A stretch of DNA of 64,000 nucleotides from Dorea sp. 5-2 (lineage in GTDB: Bacteria > Bacillota > Clostridia > Lachnospirales > Lachnospiraceae): NCBI RefSeq assembly GCF_000403455.2, contig NZ_KE159723.1:14548-78547 (forward strand). Reading direction: 5' to 3'. Numbering within the stretch: position 1 is the stretch's first letter; every line of letters begins with the position of its first letter. A program made the translations under genes and the position numbers. The notes under the pieces were generated by a model. It ran no database searches. It saw nothing but the letters and a program-made list of their open reading frames with translations, and was not told the origin of the DNA. Below, piece after piece: positions 17,311-25,201 of this stretch.

Positions 17311-17855
17311 ATGAAGGATACGGAATATGAAAAACACCTCGAAAAAAGACAGGAAGAGACAGGCGGTATAATTCAAAAATTATGCTGGGATCAGGATCGC
17401 TTTATTCGCGGATATACAGAAGCCGGAGATCGGATCGGCGCTGCGAAAGACCAAACGCACCTGCCGCTTGGAATAACCAGGCGGAACTCCGTTGTTTGGA
17501 ACCTTACTGTTACGGACAATTTACAGAAGGACGTGCCAGCAAACATCACGGACGTTCTCATGTCCACTGGCTGACCGGAACTGCCTCGACCATGATGGTC
17601 GGATGTGTGGAGGAGATCTTAGGACTCCGCCCTGACTTAGATGGCATACTGTTGTCTCCGTCTGTTCCAAAATGCTGGGCACGTCTAGAGATAGAGAAGG
17701 ATTTCCGTGGAAAACACTTGCATATCCTTATTGAGAATCCGAATAAACAGGAAACCGGATGCGAAAAGCTTATTCTAAATGGCAGAGAACTTGACAGTAA
17801 TTATATCCCTGCCAGCCTTCTTAAAGATGAGAATAACATTCAGATGATTCTCTAA
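17311..17855 (+). pseudogene. GH94-type glycoside phosphorylase remnant
   Basis: Two frames together carry pieces of a cellobiose/chitobiose phosphorylase-like (GH94) protein: LCWDQDRFIRGYTEAG in the first, then after a frameshift or deletion near 17480-17530, YGQFTEGRASKHHGRSHVHW and GTASTMMVGCVEEILGLRPD in the second, ending with the C-terminal sandwich (LSPSVPKCW). Intact relatives are about 800 residues; here some 180 codons remain. It directly follows the truncated GH127 gene. Confidence 0.72.
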
Positions 17856-17947
17856 ATGATATGATCATACTATGATAAAGCCTTGCACGCTCAGGAGGTT
17901 CATCTGTCACCAGAGCGTGCAGGACGAATTCCGGGCAGGATACGGAA

Positions 17948-18721
17948 TTACGATTGGCTGTCACTGTTATTTATCTCAATATCCCATTGAATCATGTGAT
18001 TCAAATCCCGGTATTTCTTTGGAGTCATGCCGACATATTCCCGAAATTGTTGTATAAAATGGCTCTGTGAAGAAAAAGACAAACGGTTTGCAATATCGAT
18101 CATTGAATATTCGCTGTACTGTAACAGATTTTTTGCCATCTCAATTTTGTGTCTGCGTATATAAGCGCTGACCGAATCACCAGTTTCTTTCTTGAACAAC
18201 CGAGACAGATAACTTGCAGATATTCCAAGCTCATCTGCTAAATCTTCAATCGTAATACGTTCTTTTATATGAGAATAAATATATTCCTTGCAAACACTGA
18301 TATGCCTGAAATTCGTATCACTATGGCATATCTTACACATCTTCTCCGTATAATCCAGAACCATAGCGTCATGAAGGTTCCGTACCCCTTGTACTGTGTG
18401 TATGTCATCCAGTCTCTGGATATAAAAATCACTCATTCTGAAAGCCTGTTCCAGTTCCATGCCTTTTTGCTTGCATAGACGGGTAATCATCGCTGTTGTA
18501 ATAACAAAATGATATTTTAAATTCGTAACCGGATTCGTCGATAACACGCCGACTCCGTCGCTGTCCAGAAACCTTTCTTGCTTACAGTTCTTCCTGACCG
18601 CTTCCATGTCGCCGTTGGTTACTGCCTGATAGAATAAAAATTCTTCTGTTGGCTGTCTGTGCTCTACTTCATCGATATCATCCTCCGCTTCCAAGAGAAG
18701 CCATTCATCCTGATATCCCAT
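17948..18721 (-). CDS. AraC family transcriptional regulator
   Basis: A 257-residue regulator with an N-terminal effector domain (about 1-150; VTNGDMEAVRKN, STNPVTNLKYHFVITTAM) and a complete C-terminal double helix-turn-helix (TIEDLADELGISASYLSRLF and MIDIANRLSFSSQSHFIQQF, ending VGMTPKKYRD). The N-terminal pattern is that of AraC regulators near sugar-use genes. It lies downstream of, and opposite to, the decayed GH127/GH94 genes and may be their former regulator. Appears intact. Confidence 0.85.
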   Translation of the reverse strand: MGYQDEWLLLEAEDDIDEVEHRQPTEEFLFYQAVTNGDMEAVRKNCKQERFLDSDGVGVLSTNPVTNLKYHFVITTAMITRLCKQKGMELEQAFRMSDFYIQRLDDIHTVQGVRNLHDAMVLDYTEKMCKICHSDTNFRHISVCKEYIYSHIKERITIEDLADELGISASYLSRLFKKETGDSVSAYIRRHKIEMAKNLLQYSEYSMIDIANRLSFSSQSHFIQQFREYVGMTPKKYRDLNHMIQWDIEINNSDSQS

Positions 18722-19036
18722 AGTATTATCCCCTTTCGTTCCTCCCTTGTATAACTTCCTCTAATTGCTTATCATACCACCTGTTTGTACCTTCTCGTAT
18801 TGTATATCTTCAAAATTGGTCTATTCCTTTTTCAAGGAATTCCTGTCAACATCATAAAAAGGGCGAATCTTCTGAAGATATTTTTCTCCGTCCTGATGTG
18901 ATCCCCATGGGGTGCTATGGTCCGATGGACCGTGCTTAGTACCGACCAAAGCATCGCGGAGACCTTGAACCTAATATCTCCGGCTTGAAAGTCAGGTATC
19001 CTGTATAATTTTAGCATCGCGGACGGGCAGACTTAG
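18722..19036. other. Intergenic region with short direct repeat
   Basis: About 315 nt upstream of the AraC gene. It should contain that gene's promoter. The 11-mer AGCATCGCGGA occurs twice (near 18954 and 19013) on the plus strand. No gene, RNA or mobile-element end is recognised. Confidence 0.4.
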
Positions 19037-19441
19037 TTACACACTCATCACACATTTTTCTCCATAATATGAAAATAGGGAATTATGTGTAAGTAATACT
19101 AAATTTTCATATTTAGCCTGCGCTATCAGAAGTCTATCAAATGGATCATTAGGTTTTGGTGCATCGTTTGGTCGTGATAATGTCTTTAACAGGAAAATAT
19201 GTCCTTCCTCTATAGGCAGCCTGGTAAATCCTGTATCCTGACACAGCCGGACAAAGTCTTCCTCTGATACAGGCATATTTTCCGGTTTGATCATATGCTT
19301 GATTGCAACTTCCTATACAGAGGCAATACTATAAAATACTTCATTACTTTCCTTTTCGAGAAGTTTCATCACTTCGTCCGACAGCTTTGACGTCTCTGCA
19401 ATGGCCCATAGTGCTATATGTGTATCCAGCAAAATCCTCAT
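19037..19441 (-). pseudogene. PIN-domain toxin (VapC-like) with internal stop codon
   Basis: The frame starts MRILLDTHIALWAIAET, a typical PIN-domain opening with the first catalytic Asp, and continues FYSIASV, then TAG, then EVAIKHMIKPENMP to NLVLLTHNSLFSYYG. Relatives have Trp (TGG) in SVWEVAIK; a single G-to-A change made TAG at about 19311. PIN toxins cut RNA; this one is most likely dead unless the stop is read through. It starts 2 nt after the antitoxin stop. Confidence 0.8.
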
Positions 19442-19443
19442 GT

Positions 19444-19648
19444 CTATTTCACCCCAAATATTTCTGCTATCTCGTCATTATTCTCATCAATATTATCCGG
19501 AATCTTATATTTTCCATTTGCAATCCCCAATGTTCTTTTCCGCCTGGATGCTGATAAATGCATGGAAAAAGGCATTCTTATACAATGATTCAACCTGTTC
19601 CTTTAACTCTGAATCCATTCTTACTTGTAGGGTTGCCTCTTTAGCCAT
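19444..19648 (-). pseudogene. RelB/DinJ-like antitoxin, frameshifted
   Basis: From ATG 19648 the frame reads MAKEATLQVRMDSELKEQVE, the standard RelB/DinJ start, then loses frame after SLYKN. A second frame carries LGIANGKYKIPDNIDENND and ends EIAEIFGVK just before the PIN gene. A deletion removed the middle of the ribbon-helix-helix domain region and shifted frame. Both partners of the module are therefore broken. Confidence 0.75.
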
Positions 19649-19758
19649 AACAAGCATTCATAGTCTCCAGTTCCATTCATTCGTTCAGAATCTAATCTTT
19701 AAATCATACCATAACGGGCATTAGCAGTCCGTTAAATATACACTGTTAAATACTTTTA

Positions 19759-19923
19759 TCAGTCTTCTTTGTTTCTTATCTTACGAACTACCTCTCTTCC
19801 TTCCATCACTTCCATTACTAGAAACTCAAATTGTTTCCGGTCGTCATACAGCGGGACGCCCCATTCCTCATCATGGTATTTTATCATTTTTTCATTGCAC
19901 AGACACCAGGAACACCGCTCCAT
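19759..19923 (-). pseudogene. tag: DNA-3-methyladenine glycosylase I, N-terminal fragment
   Basis: The 54 codons from ATG 19923 (MERCSWCLCNEKMIKYHDEE, then WGVPLYDDRKQFEFLVMEV) match the N terminus of Tag, including the zinc-binding Cys near residue 4. The match ends at residue 40, followed by an unrelated 14-residue tail. Intact Tag is about 190 residues. The fragment lies beside a dispersed repeat and transposase remains. Confidence 0.75.
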
Positions 19924-20060
19924 TTTCAATTCTCCCCATGATCTTCCTATAGTACATCTCCTTAGACCTTGCCACCTCAAAAAGGAGCCAGAACGCACAG
20001 AATAACTCGGAAAATCCCTATGAATCTGTTTTCTGCCAGTGTTATCTGAACAAGCATCTT

Positions 20061-20202
20061 TATCTAATCCCTTTATTTCCTTGCTTGTCACGGATTCAGA
20101 ATGTTATCTCGTACCGACCTGTGACTGCTGATTTTAAGGTGTTTTAAATGCTCCTTTTAGCAGGCGATTAGCAAGGGGGTTGAACTTAGGGAAATGTTAC
20201 GC
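20061..20202. repeat. Dispersed 145-bp repeat, copy 1
   Basis: The segment from TATCTAATCCC to GGGAAATGTTACG occurs three times in the window (here, 29582-29726 and 40228-40372) in the same orientation with a few mismatches. This copy lies between the tag fragment and an IS4-like transposase remnant and, unlike the others, is not followed by an ORF6N gene. Confidence 0.85.
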
Positions 20203-20849
20203 TATAATGATCTGTCCAAGCTCCTCCATGCGCCGGCCGATATCTGTTCCCTTATAATGTCTAACGCGGCTCTTATCCAGATGGATGTTTACCCATTCAT
20301 CCGGTTCAGACAGAGCGGCCTGCTCTTTTTTATAATCGCTGGATTTCAGACGCACTAGAAACAAGATGCCTTTCTCCATCATCCGGATAAAAGCTGCAGT
20401 GGAGGGGTATCCCCTGTCCATGACGACCAGAAACGGCTGGGAACCGCCGATGGTTTCACATACGCGGTCAATCTGTTCTTCCGCAAGGCTCATTTCATCA
20501 AACTTACATCTGCAGCAGTCACTCTCCAGAATCATGCGGTTCATAACGCCATACAAGCATCCAAGCCCTATGGAAGCCTGCGGTTTTGTTCCTTTTCTGC
20601 TGGAAGTTCCGAATTCTTTCAGGGTTTCCCCTGTAGTAGGAATATTGATTCCTGAACCGTCCGCGGCTAGAACCAGATATCCCTGGAATGTAGAGAACCC
20701 AGGTTCAGCATGGTAAACAGAAGATCTGTTAAAGGCATTTTTCGGTTTCTTATAAAAGATGATGGATTCCCATTTCTACAAAAATCCTGAAATTCAACCT
20801 GATGGATCAAACTGATATCACAACAGGCTCGTTTTTGAGAATTATTCAT
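20197..20849 (-). pseudogene. IS4-like transposase remnant
   Basis: Two minus-strand frames together give an IS4-type DDE transposase: NRKMPLTDLLFTMLN in the first, then LVLAADGSGINIPTTGETLK (first catalytic Asp) and FLVVMDRGYPSTAAFIRMM (second Asp region) in the other. There is a frameshift near 20700 and the C-terminal part with the catalytic Glu is missing before 20197, where the dispersed repeat begins. Confidence 0.78.
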
Positions 20850-21153
20850 AAAATCACCTGCCTTACGGAATACAAAAAATATCAGTTTCCTATTTCAATT
20901 TTACAGCAAAATACAGAAAAAAGGAACCTTCTACAACTTTAAATGTAAAAGATTCCTTAAGTTAATGACATTGTGATTTTATGGGCTTTTCCGAGCGTTA
21001 TGCCTGATGTGCTACACGGCTTCATCCGACATTATCCGCCCGATTATGAAGTATCCAATTAGCAAATTCTTAGCAAATACCGATCAACTCAATCCATGCT
21101 GGAAATAGCACCATAGGATTTAGATATAGGTATTTTACCCGTTAGGAGGCTCT
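20850..21153. other. Intergenic region at the end of the IS4-like remnant
   Basis: About 300 nt. It includes an imperfect hairpin near 20923-20960 (AAGGAA-C with G-TTCCTT) that could be the end of the IS4-like element, and a plus-strand leader of the excisionase-like gene. Nothing else is recognised. Confidence 0.35.
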
Positions 21154-21333
21154 ATGTCAAATTGTGAGAATAGAACTTATACCATCGATGATATTGCCAA
21201 AATGTTGAATATAGGCAGAACATCTGCTTATAACCTTACGAAAGAGGGACATTTCAAAATTATTCGCGTAAGCAATGCCATCAGGATTTCAAAGAAGTCC
21301 TTTGACGAATGGTTAGACGATATAAGCAAATAA
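21154..21333 (+). CDS. Excisionase-like helix-turn-helix protein
   Basis: A 59-residue DNA-binding protein (TYTIDDIAKMLNIGRTSAYN then a late ISKKSFDEWLDDISK) of the excisionase/MerR-like HTH group seen in conjugative transposons, where it aids excision or represses transfer genes. TTAGGAGG lies 6 nt before the ATG, and a strong terminator follows. Its partner integrase is not in the window, so it is probably an orphan from a larger element. Confidence 0.75.
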   Translation: MSNCENRTYTIDDIAKMLNIGRTSAYNLTKEGHFKIIRVSNAIRISKKSFDEWLDDISK

Positions 21334-21350
21334 CAGAATACAGTCCCTCA

Positions 21351-21387
21351 ACGCCATAGGCTTTCAACTTCCTATGGCGTTTTTTTA
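21351..21387 (+). terminator. Rho-independent terminator
   Basis: ACGCCATAGG pairs perfectly with CCTATGGCGT across a 10-nt loop, followed by seven T. It ends the excisionase-like gene. Confidence 0.9.
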
Positions 21388-21398
21388 CGCCCATTTTT

Positions 21399-21459
21399 AG
21401 AAAGGAGCCAAACCATGAACTTAACCGAAAGTGAAAAAAGGCTGGCTTACCAGATCGAG
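21399..21459 (+). repeat. 61-nt direct repeat, left copy
   Basis: The ribosome site and first 15 codons of a TTRAP-like gene (from AGAAAGGAGCC to the Ile-Glu codons) recur at 25106-25166 with three mismatches. The two copies enclose the ABC-three-component system. Confidence 0.85.
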
Positions 21460-21840
21460 AGCACCGACCAGATCGGAACCCTCCATGAGCTTGCCATGAT
21501 GAACCGCTATACCAGAAAGCCGGAAATCAAAGAGGCAACAGAAAGCCTTTTAGCGAAACTCCGTTCTCTCTCCGCTGACGAATGTATGGCGGTAGTGCGT
21601 GACGTCCAGAAGAACTACCATCTGCCGGATAAGCCCAGGACCATCGGGGAGCAGCTTGCAGAGGCGAGACAGAAATCCGGTGCGGAGAAACTGGCAGGCC
21701 ATGACATTATGGGCTTGGAGCGTTTTACTCTTAATAACAGACCTATAGTTATCTTTCCTGTAGCTTCCTTCAATCTTCATGTGGTATTAAACAGACACCT
21801 TAATGTGACTTATTGTATGTTGACTTATTGTATTCGATAA
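21415..21840 (+). pseudogene. Transposon-transfer assisting protein (TTRAP-like), 3'-altered
   Basis: The product starts MNLTESEKRLAYQIESTDQI and keeps ECMAVVRDVQKNYHLPD and IGEQLAEARQKSGAEKLAGH, as in small TTRAP-like proteins of Lachnospiraceae conjugative transposons. After about residue 105 (GLERFTLNN) the sequence becomes AT-rich and unlike the family, with the stop lying within the promoter area of the defence genes. The original C terminus was replaced by the inserted cargo. Confidence 0.65.
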
Positions 21841-21849
21841 TGCTATCAT
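21806..21849 (+). promoter_or_regulatory. Promoter with direct-repeat operator before the XRE gene
   Basis: The 13-mer TGACTTATTGTAT occurs at 21806-21818 and again at 21821-21833. The second copy overlaps a -35 box (TTGACT, 21820-21825), with TATCAT 18 nt later. Tandem sites over the promoter of an XRE controller gene are the usual arrangement for autorepression. Confidence 0.6.
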
Positions 21850-21875
21850 GAGTACATTGGAGGGAATATACGTAT

Positions 21876-22112
21876 ATGGATATTGTCAAGGTGTTTGCTA
21901 CTAATTTAAAAAAATATAGAATTCAAAAAGGGTTATCACAAGAAGCCTTTGCTGAAATATCAGGACTACATAGGACTTACATCAGTGCAATAGAACGTGA
22001 GAAACGTAGTATTGCTTTGGAAAATGTACAAAAGATTGCAAACGCCTTGGATATAGAAACATACTTATTATTTGTTGACAAAGATATTTCTGATAAAGGA
22101 GACCAACAATGA
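21876..22112 (+). CDS. XRE family transcriptional regulator of the ABC-3C operon
   Basis: A 78-residue single-domain helix-turn-helix protein (NLKKYRIQKGLSQEAFAEIS, GLHRTYISAIEREKRSIALE) very like the controller proteins of restriction-modification systems. GGAGGG precedes ATG 21876. Its stop overlaps the next start (ATGA), so it is the first gene of the defence operon and probably represses it through the tandem 13-mers. Confidence 0.85.
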   Translation: MDIVKVFATNLKKYRIQKGLSQEAFAEISGLHRTYISAIEREKRSIALENVQKIANALDIETYLLFVDKDISDKGDQQ

Positions 22113-23083
22113 AACGTAGTGAATATTTTAACTATATAGAAGAAAAATTGAATTTCCTCTCTTATCGTATAAAAAGTAGGGGAAAAATTAATTTGTTGGA
22201 TTTAAACATTTATTCAGAAACTTTCTTTGCAGAACTTATGAGCTATTTGTTAGGGTATAATCTCAAAAATATTAACCAAATAAAACAAAATACTGAGGGT
22301 ATTGATTTAATCGATGATAAGAATAAAATTATTGCACAAGTTTCATCAACATGTACTAAGCAAAAAATTGAAAACTCATTGACCAAAGAAATATTTAATG
22401 ATTATCCCAACTTTCAGTTTAAGTTCATTGCGATCGTCGGAGATGCTGACAAATTAAGAACAGGAGTATATAAAAATCCCAATAAAGCACTTTTCAATCC
22501 ATCAAGTGATATATATGATATTAAGTCCTTACTTAACATTATCTTGAATTTAGATATTTCTAAACAGCGCAAACTATACGAATTTATTAGAAGTGAGTTA
22601 GGGAGTGATATTGATATAGTAAAGATGGATTCAAACTTAGCCGCTATTATAAATGTTTTATCGCAAGAAAATTTATCAGGTATTGTTGATTCACCAGAAA
22701 TAAATCCGTTTGAAATTCTAAGAAAAATTGAATTTAACGATTTATTGTGTGTTCAACCAACAATAGACGATTATAAGATTTTTTATAGTAAATTAGATGA
22801 AAAATATAAAGAATTTGACAGACAGGGAACAAATAAAAGCATTTCGGTTTTATCTGTTATACGCAGTAAATATAATAAGTTAGTAGGAAAGATTTCAAAT
22901 CCGCAGGATATTTTCTTCACTATTATTGATGATATAATTGAGTTAATTAAAAATAGCAAAAATTATATAGAGATTCCCTATGAAGAATTAGAAATGTGTG
23001 TATCTATTTTAGTTGTTGATGCTTTCATTCGATGTAAAATATTTAAGAACCCGGAGGGATATAATTATGTTGTTACCAGATAA
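22109..23083 (+). CDS. SMEK-domain protein of an ABC-three-component system
   Basis: A 324-residue protein whose N-terminal half has the SMEK pattern: an early YFNYIEEKLNFLSYRIKSR, FFAELMSYLLGYNLKNIN, then GIDLIDDKNKIIAQVSSTCT, which looks like a restriction-endonuclease-type core (D, then I-x-Q-V-S). In ABC-3C systems the SMEK component is the presumed effector, possibly a nuclease. The C-terminal half is helical and unassigned. Strongly AT-rich. Coupled to the XRE gene by ATGA and followed by the middle component. Confidence 0.8.
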   Translation: MKRSEYFNYIEEKLNFLSYRIKSRGKINLLDLNIYSETFFAELMSYLLGYNLKNINQIKQNTEGIDLIDDKNKIIAQVSSTCTKQKIENSLTKEIFNDYPNFQFKFIAIVGDADKLRTGVYKNPNKALFNPSSDIYDIKSLLNIILNLDISKQRKLYEFIRSELGSDIDIVKMDSNLAAIINVLSQENLSGIVDSPEINPFEILRKIEFNDLLCVQPTIDDYKIFYSKLDEKYKEFDRQGTNKSISVLSVIRSKYNKLVGKISNPQDIFFTIIDDIIELIKNSKNYIEIPYEELEMCVSILVVDAFIRCKIFKNPEGYNYVVTR

Positions 23084-23303
23084 TATCCATCCAGAACTAA
23101 GTATATATTATAATGGATCATTGGTTCTTGGTGAATTACAACAGAATAATAGTCAATCTATTTTACAGCTATTCTCCAAAATGAAAGCAAAAACAGATAT
23201 GTCTTTTCCAACATTTTTGCTGTGCCTTGATTGGCTATACTTAATTAATGTTGCTAAAATTAATGAAAGGGGTGACATCGAGATATGTTCATTAAAAGAC
23301 TAA
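23067..23303 (+). CDS. ABC-three-component system middle component
   Basis: A 78-residue protein (LLPDNIHPELSIYYNGSLVL, then FPTFLLCLDWLYLINVAKIN) with the size and pattern of a small ABC-3C middle component. ATG 23067 follows CCGGAGGG at a normal distance and lies inside the end of the SMEK gene; its own end overlaps the ATPase start by 19 nt. It probably links the effector to the ATPase. Confidence 0.78.
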   Translation: MLLPDNIHPELSIYYNGSLVLGELQQNNSQSILQLFSKMKAKTDMSFPTFLLCLDWLYLINVAKINERGDIEICSLKD

Positions 23304-25009
23304 TAGTAGAAAATACAACTGAAATTATTCGTGAAATAAACTTTACAAATGGTCTTAATTTGATTCTTGATGATACACCAAGTGATGATACTAAATCAAC
23401 AGGAAACAATGTAGGAAAAACAACCGTTTTAAAATTAATTGATTTTTGTTTGGGTTCCAATCCTAATATAATTTTTACCGATACAGAAAATAAAAAAGAT
23501 GTCTATACATTAGTAAAAGAATTTTTAACAGACGAGCAAATTACTATTACGCTCATTTTAACAGAAGGTTTTGGTGCTCATAGTGGCAAACAGATAGAAA
23601 TTCAAAGAAATTTTCTCTCTGGAAAAAAAGCAATTAGAAAGATAAATGGAAAATCTATTTTAGCGAAAGACTTTGAGGACGAATTAGAAAGACTTATTAT
23701 GCCTGAAAAAGATACCGAAAAACCAAAATTTAGGCAAATAATTTCTCATAATATTCGCTATAAAGAGGATAGTATTAATAATACTTTAAAAACTTTGAAT
23801 GCATTTACAACTGACATAGAATATGAAACCTTATATCTCTATTTGTTAGGTTGTACATTTAATGAAGGAGCCAAAAAACAGGCTTTGACTTCTCAAATTA
23901 ATCAAGAAAATATCTTTAAAGAACGTTTAGAAAAAAAGCAAACAAAAACTACTTATGAAATCGCCTTGGCATTATTGGAAGACGAAATTATTAAATTAAA
24001 TGAAAAAAAATCTTCTTTTAATCTCAATGAGACATTGGAAGAAGATTTGGAGCAGCTTAATCTTGTGAAATATAATATAAACAAAACAAGTTCCTTTATC
24101 AGCAAGTTAGAGATACGTAAAAACTTGATTGAAGAATCTAAACAAGAACTAGAAAGCAGCATCTCACATATTGATTTGCAACAATTACGAATACTATATA
24201 ATGAAGTAACTGCAAATATTTCTGGCATTCAAAAAACATTTGAAGAATTAGTTGCATACCATAATAACATGGTTGTTGAAAAGGTAAAATATATATCCCA
24301 AGATTTACCTCAGTTAACAGAAAAACTAAATGTTGCTCATTCTGAACTATCTTCATTATTAAAACAAGAAAAAGATTTAACTGAGCGTGTTTCTAAAGGT
24401 GATTCTTTTGAAGAATTGGAAAAAGTAATAGCTGAACTTAACGAAAAGTACAGAGAGAAAGGCGAATATGAAAATATAATCAGTCAGCTTAATGAGGTTG
24501 AAAATAATATCGATAGCCTTAATAAACAAATCAAAGATATTGATCAGTATTTATTCTCTGGAGATTTTGAAATTCTTTTAAAAGAACAGATAAAAAAATT
24601 TAATAAGTTTTTTTCCAATATATCTCAAGAGCTATATGGCGAGAAGTATGCTCTCACTTACAAAAAGGAGGTAAATAAAAAAGGACAACAATATTATAAG
24701 TTTAACGCATTTAATGCAAATATGAGCTCTGGCAAAAAGCAAGGTGAAATTTTATGCTTTGATTTAGCTTATCTACTTTTTGCAGATGAAGAACATATTC
24801 CGTGCTTACACTTTTTACTAAATGATAAAAAGGAACTTATGCATGATAATCAGTTAGTTAAAGTCGCAGAATTTGTTCAAGATAAAAATATACAGTTGGT
24901 CATTTCAATATTAAAAGATAAATTACCAACGGCTATTTTAAATAAGTCTCATGTAGCAATAGAGCTCTCACAGAATGATAAATTATTTAGAATTGAAAAT
25001 TACCAATAA
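23285..25009 (+). CDS. DUF2326 SMC/RecN-like ATPase of the ABC-three-component system
   Basis: A 574-residue ATPase. Walker A is GNNVGKTTVLKLIDFCLG (about residues 40-57). A long coiled coil occupies about residues 195-430. The C-terminal DUF2326 domain contains MSSGKKQGEILCFDLAYLLF and LHFLLNDKKELMHDNQLV, matching the second nucleotide-binding half. In ABC-3C systems this ATPase is thought to sense an infection-related signal and release the effector. Full length and undamaged. Followed by a strong terminator. Confidence 0.85.
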   Translation: MFIKRLIVENTTEIIREINFTNGLNLILDDTPSDDTKSTGNNVGKTTVLKLIDFCLGSNPNIIFTDTENKKDVYTLVKEFLTDEQITITLILTEGFGAHSGKQIEIQRNFLSGKKAIRKINGKSILAKDFEDELERLIMPEKDTEKPKFRQIISHNIRYKEDSINNTLKTLNAFTTDIEYETLYLYLLGCTFNEGAKKQALTSQINQENIFKERLEKKQTKTTYEIALALLEDEIIKLNEKKSSFNLNETLEEDLEQLNLVKYNINKTSSFISKLEIRKNLIEESKQELESSISHIDLQQLRILYNEVTANISGIQKTFEELVAYHNNMVVEKVKYISQDLPQLTEKLNVAHSELSSLLKQEKDLTERVSKGDSFEELEKVIAELNEKYREKGEYENIISQLNEVENNIDSLNKQIKDIDQYLFSGDFEILLKEQIKKFNKFFSNISQELYGEKYALTYKKEVNKKGQQYYKFNAFNANMSSGKKQGEILCFDLAYLLFADEEHIPCLHFLLNDKKELMHDNQLVKVAEFVQDKNIQLVISILKDKLPTAILNKSHVAIELSQNDKLFRIENYQ

Positions 25010-25062
25010 AATGTTAATTAAAAAGATTATTTATCAATAGTCTTTTTAATTCTTGAAACTTT

Positions 25063-25093
25063 GCCATTGATTTTTTAGTCAATGGCTTTTTTT
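25063..25093 (+). terminator. Rho-independent terminator
   Basis: GCCATTGA pairs with TCAATGGC around an 8-nt loop, followed by seven T. It ends the ABC-3C operon. Confidence 0.9.
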
Positions 25094-25105
25094 ATACCCA
25101 AAATC

Positions 25106-25166
25106 AGAAAGGAGCCAAACCATGAACCTAACCGAAAGTGAAAAAAGGCTGGCTTATCAGATTGAG
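25106..25166 (+). repeat. 61-nt direct repeat, right copy
   Basis: Second copy of the TTRAP-like gene start (see 21399-21459). Here the frame is lost after 15 codons, where the sequence runs into a decayed permease gene. Confidence 0.85.
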
Positions 25167-25201
25167 CGCAGTAGATGTATTGCAGACTTTGGTGATCGCA
25201 C

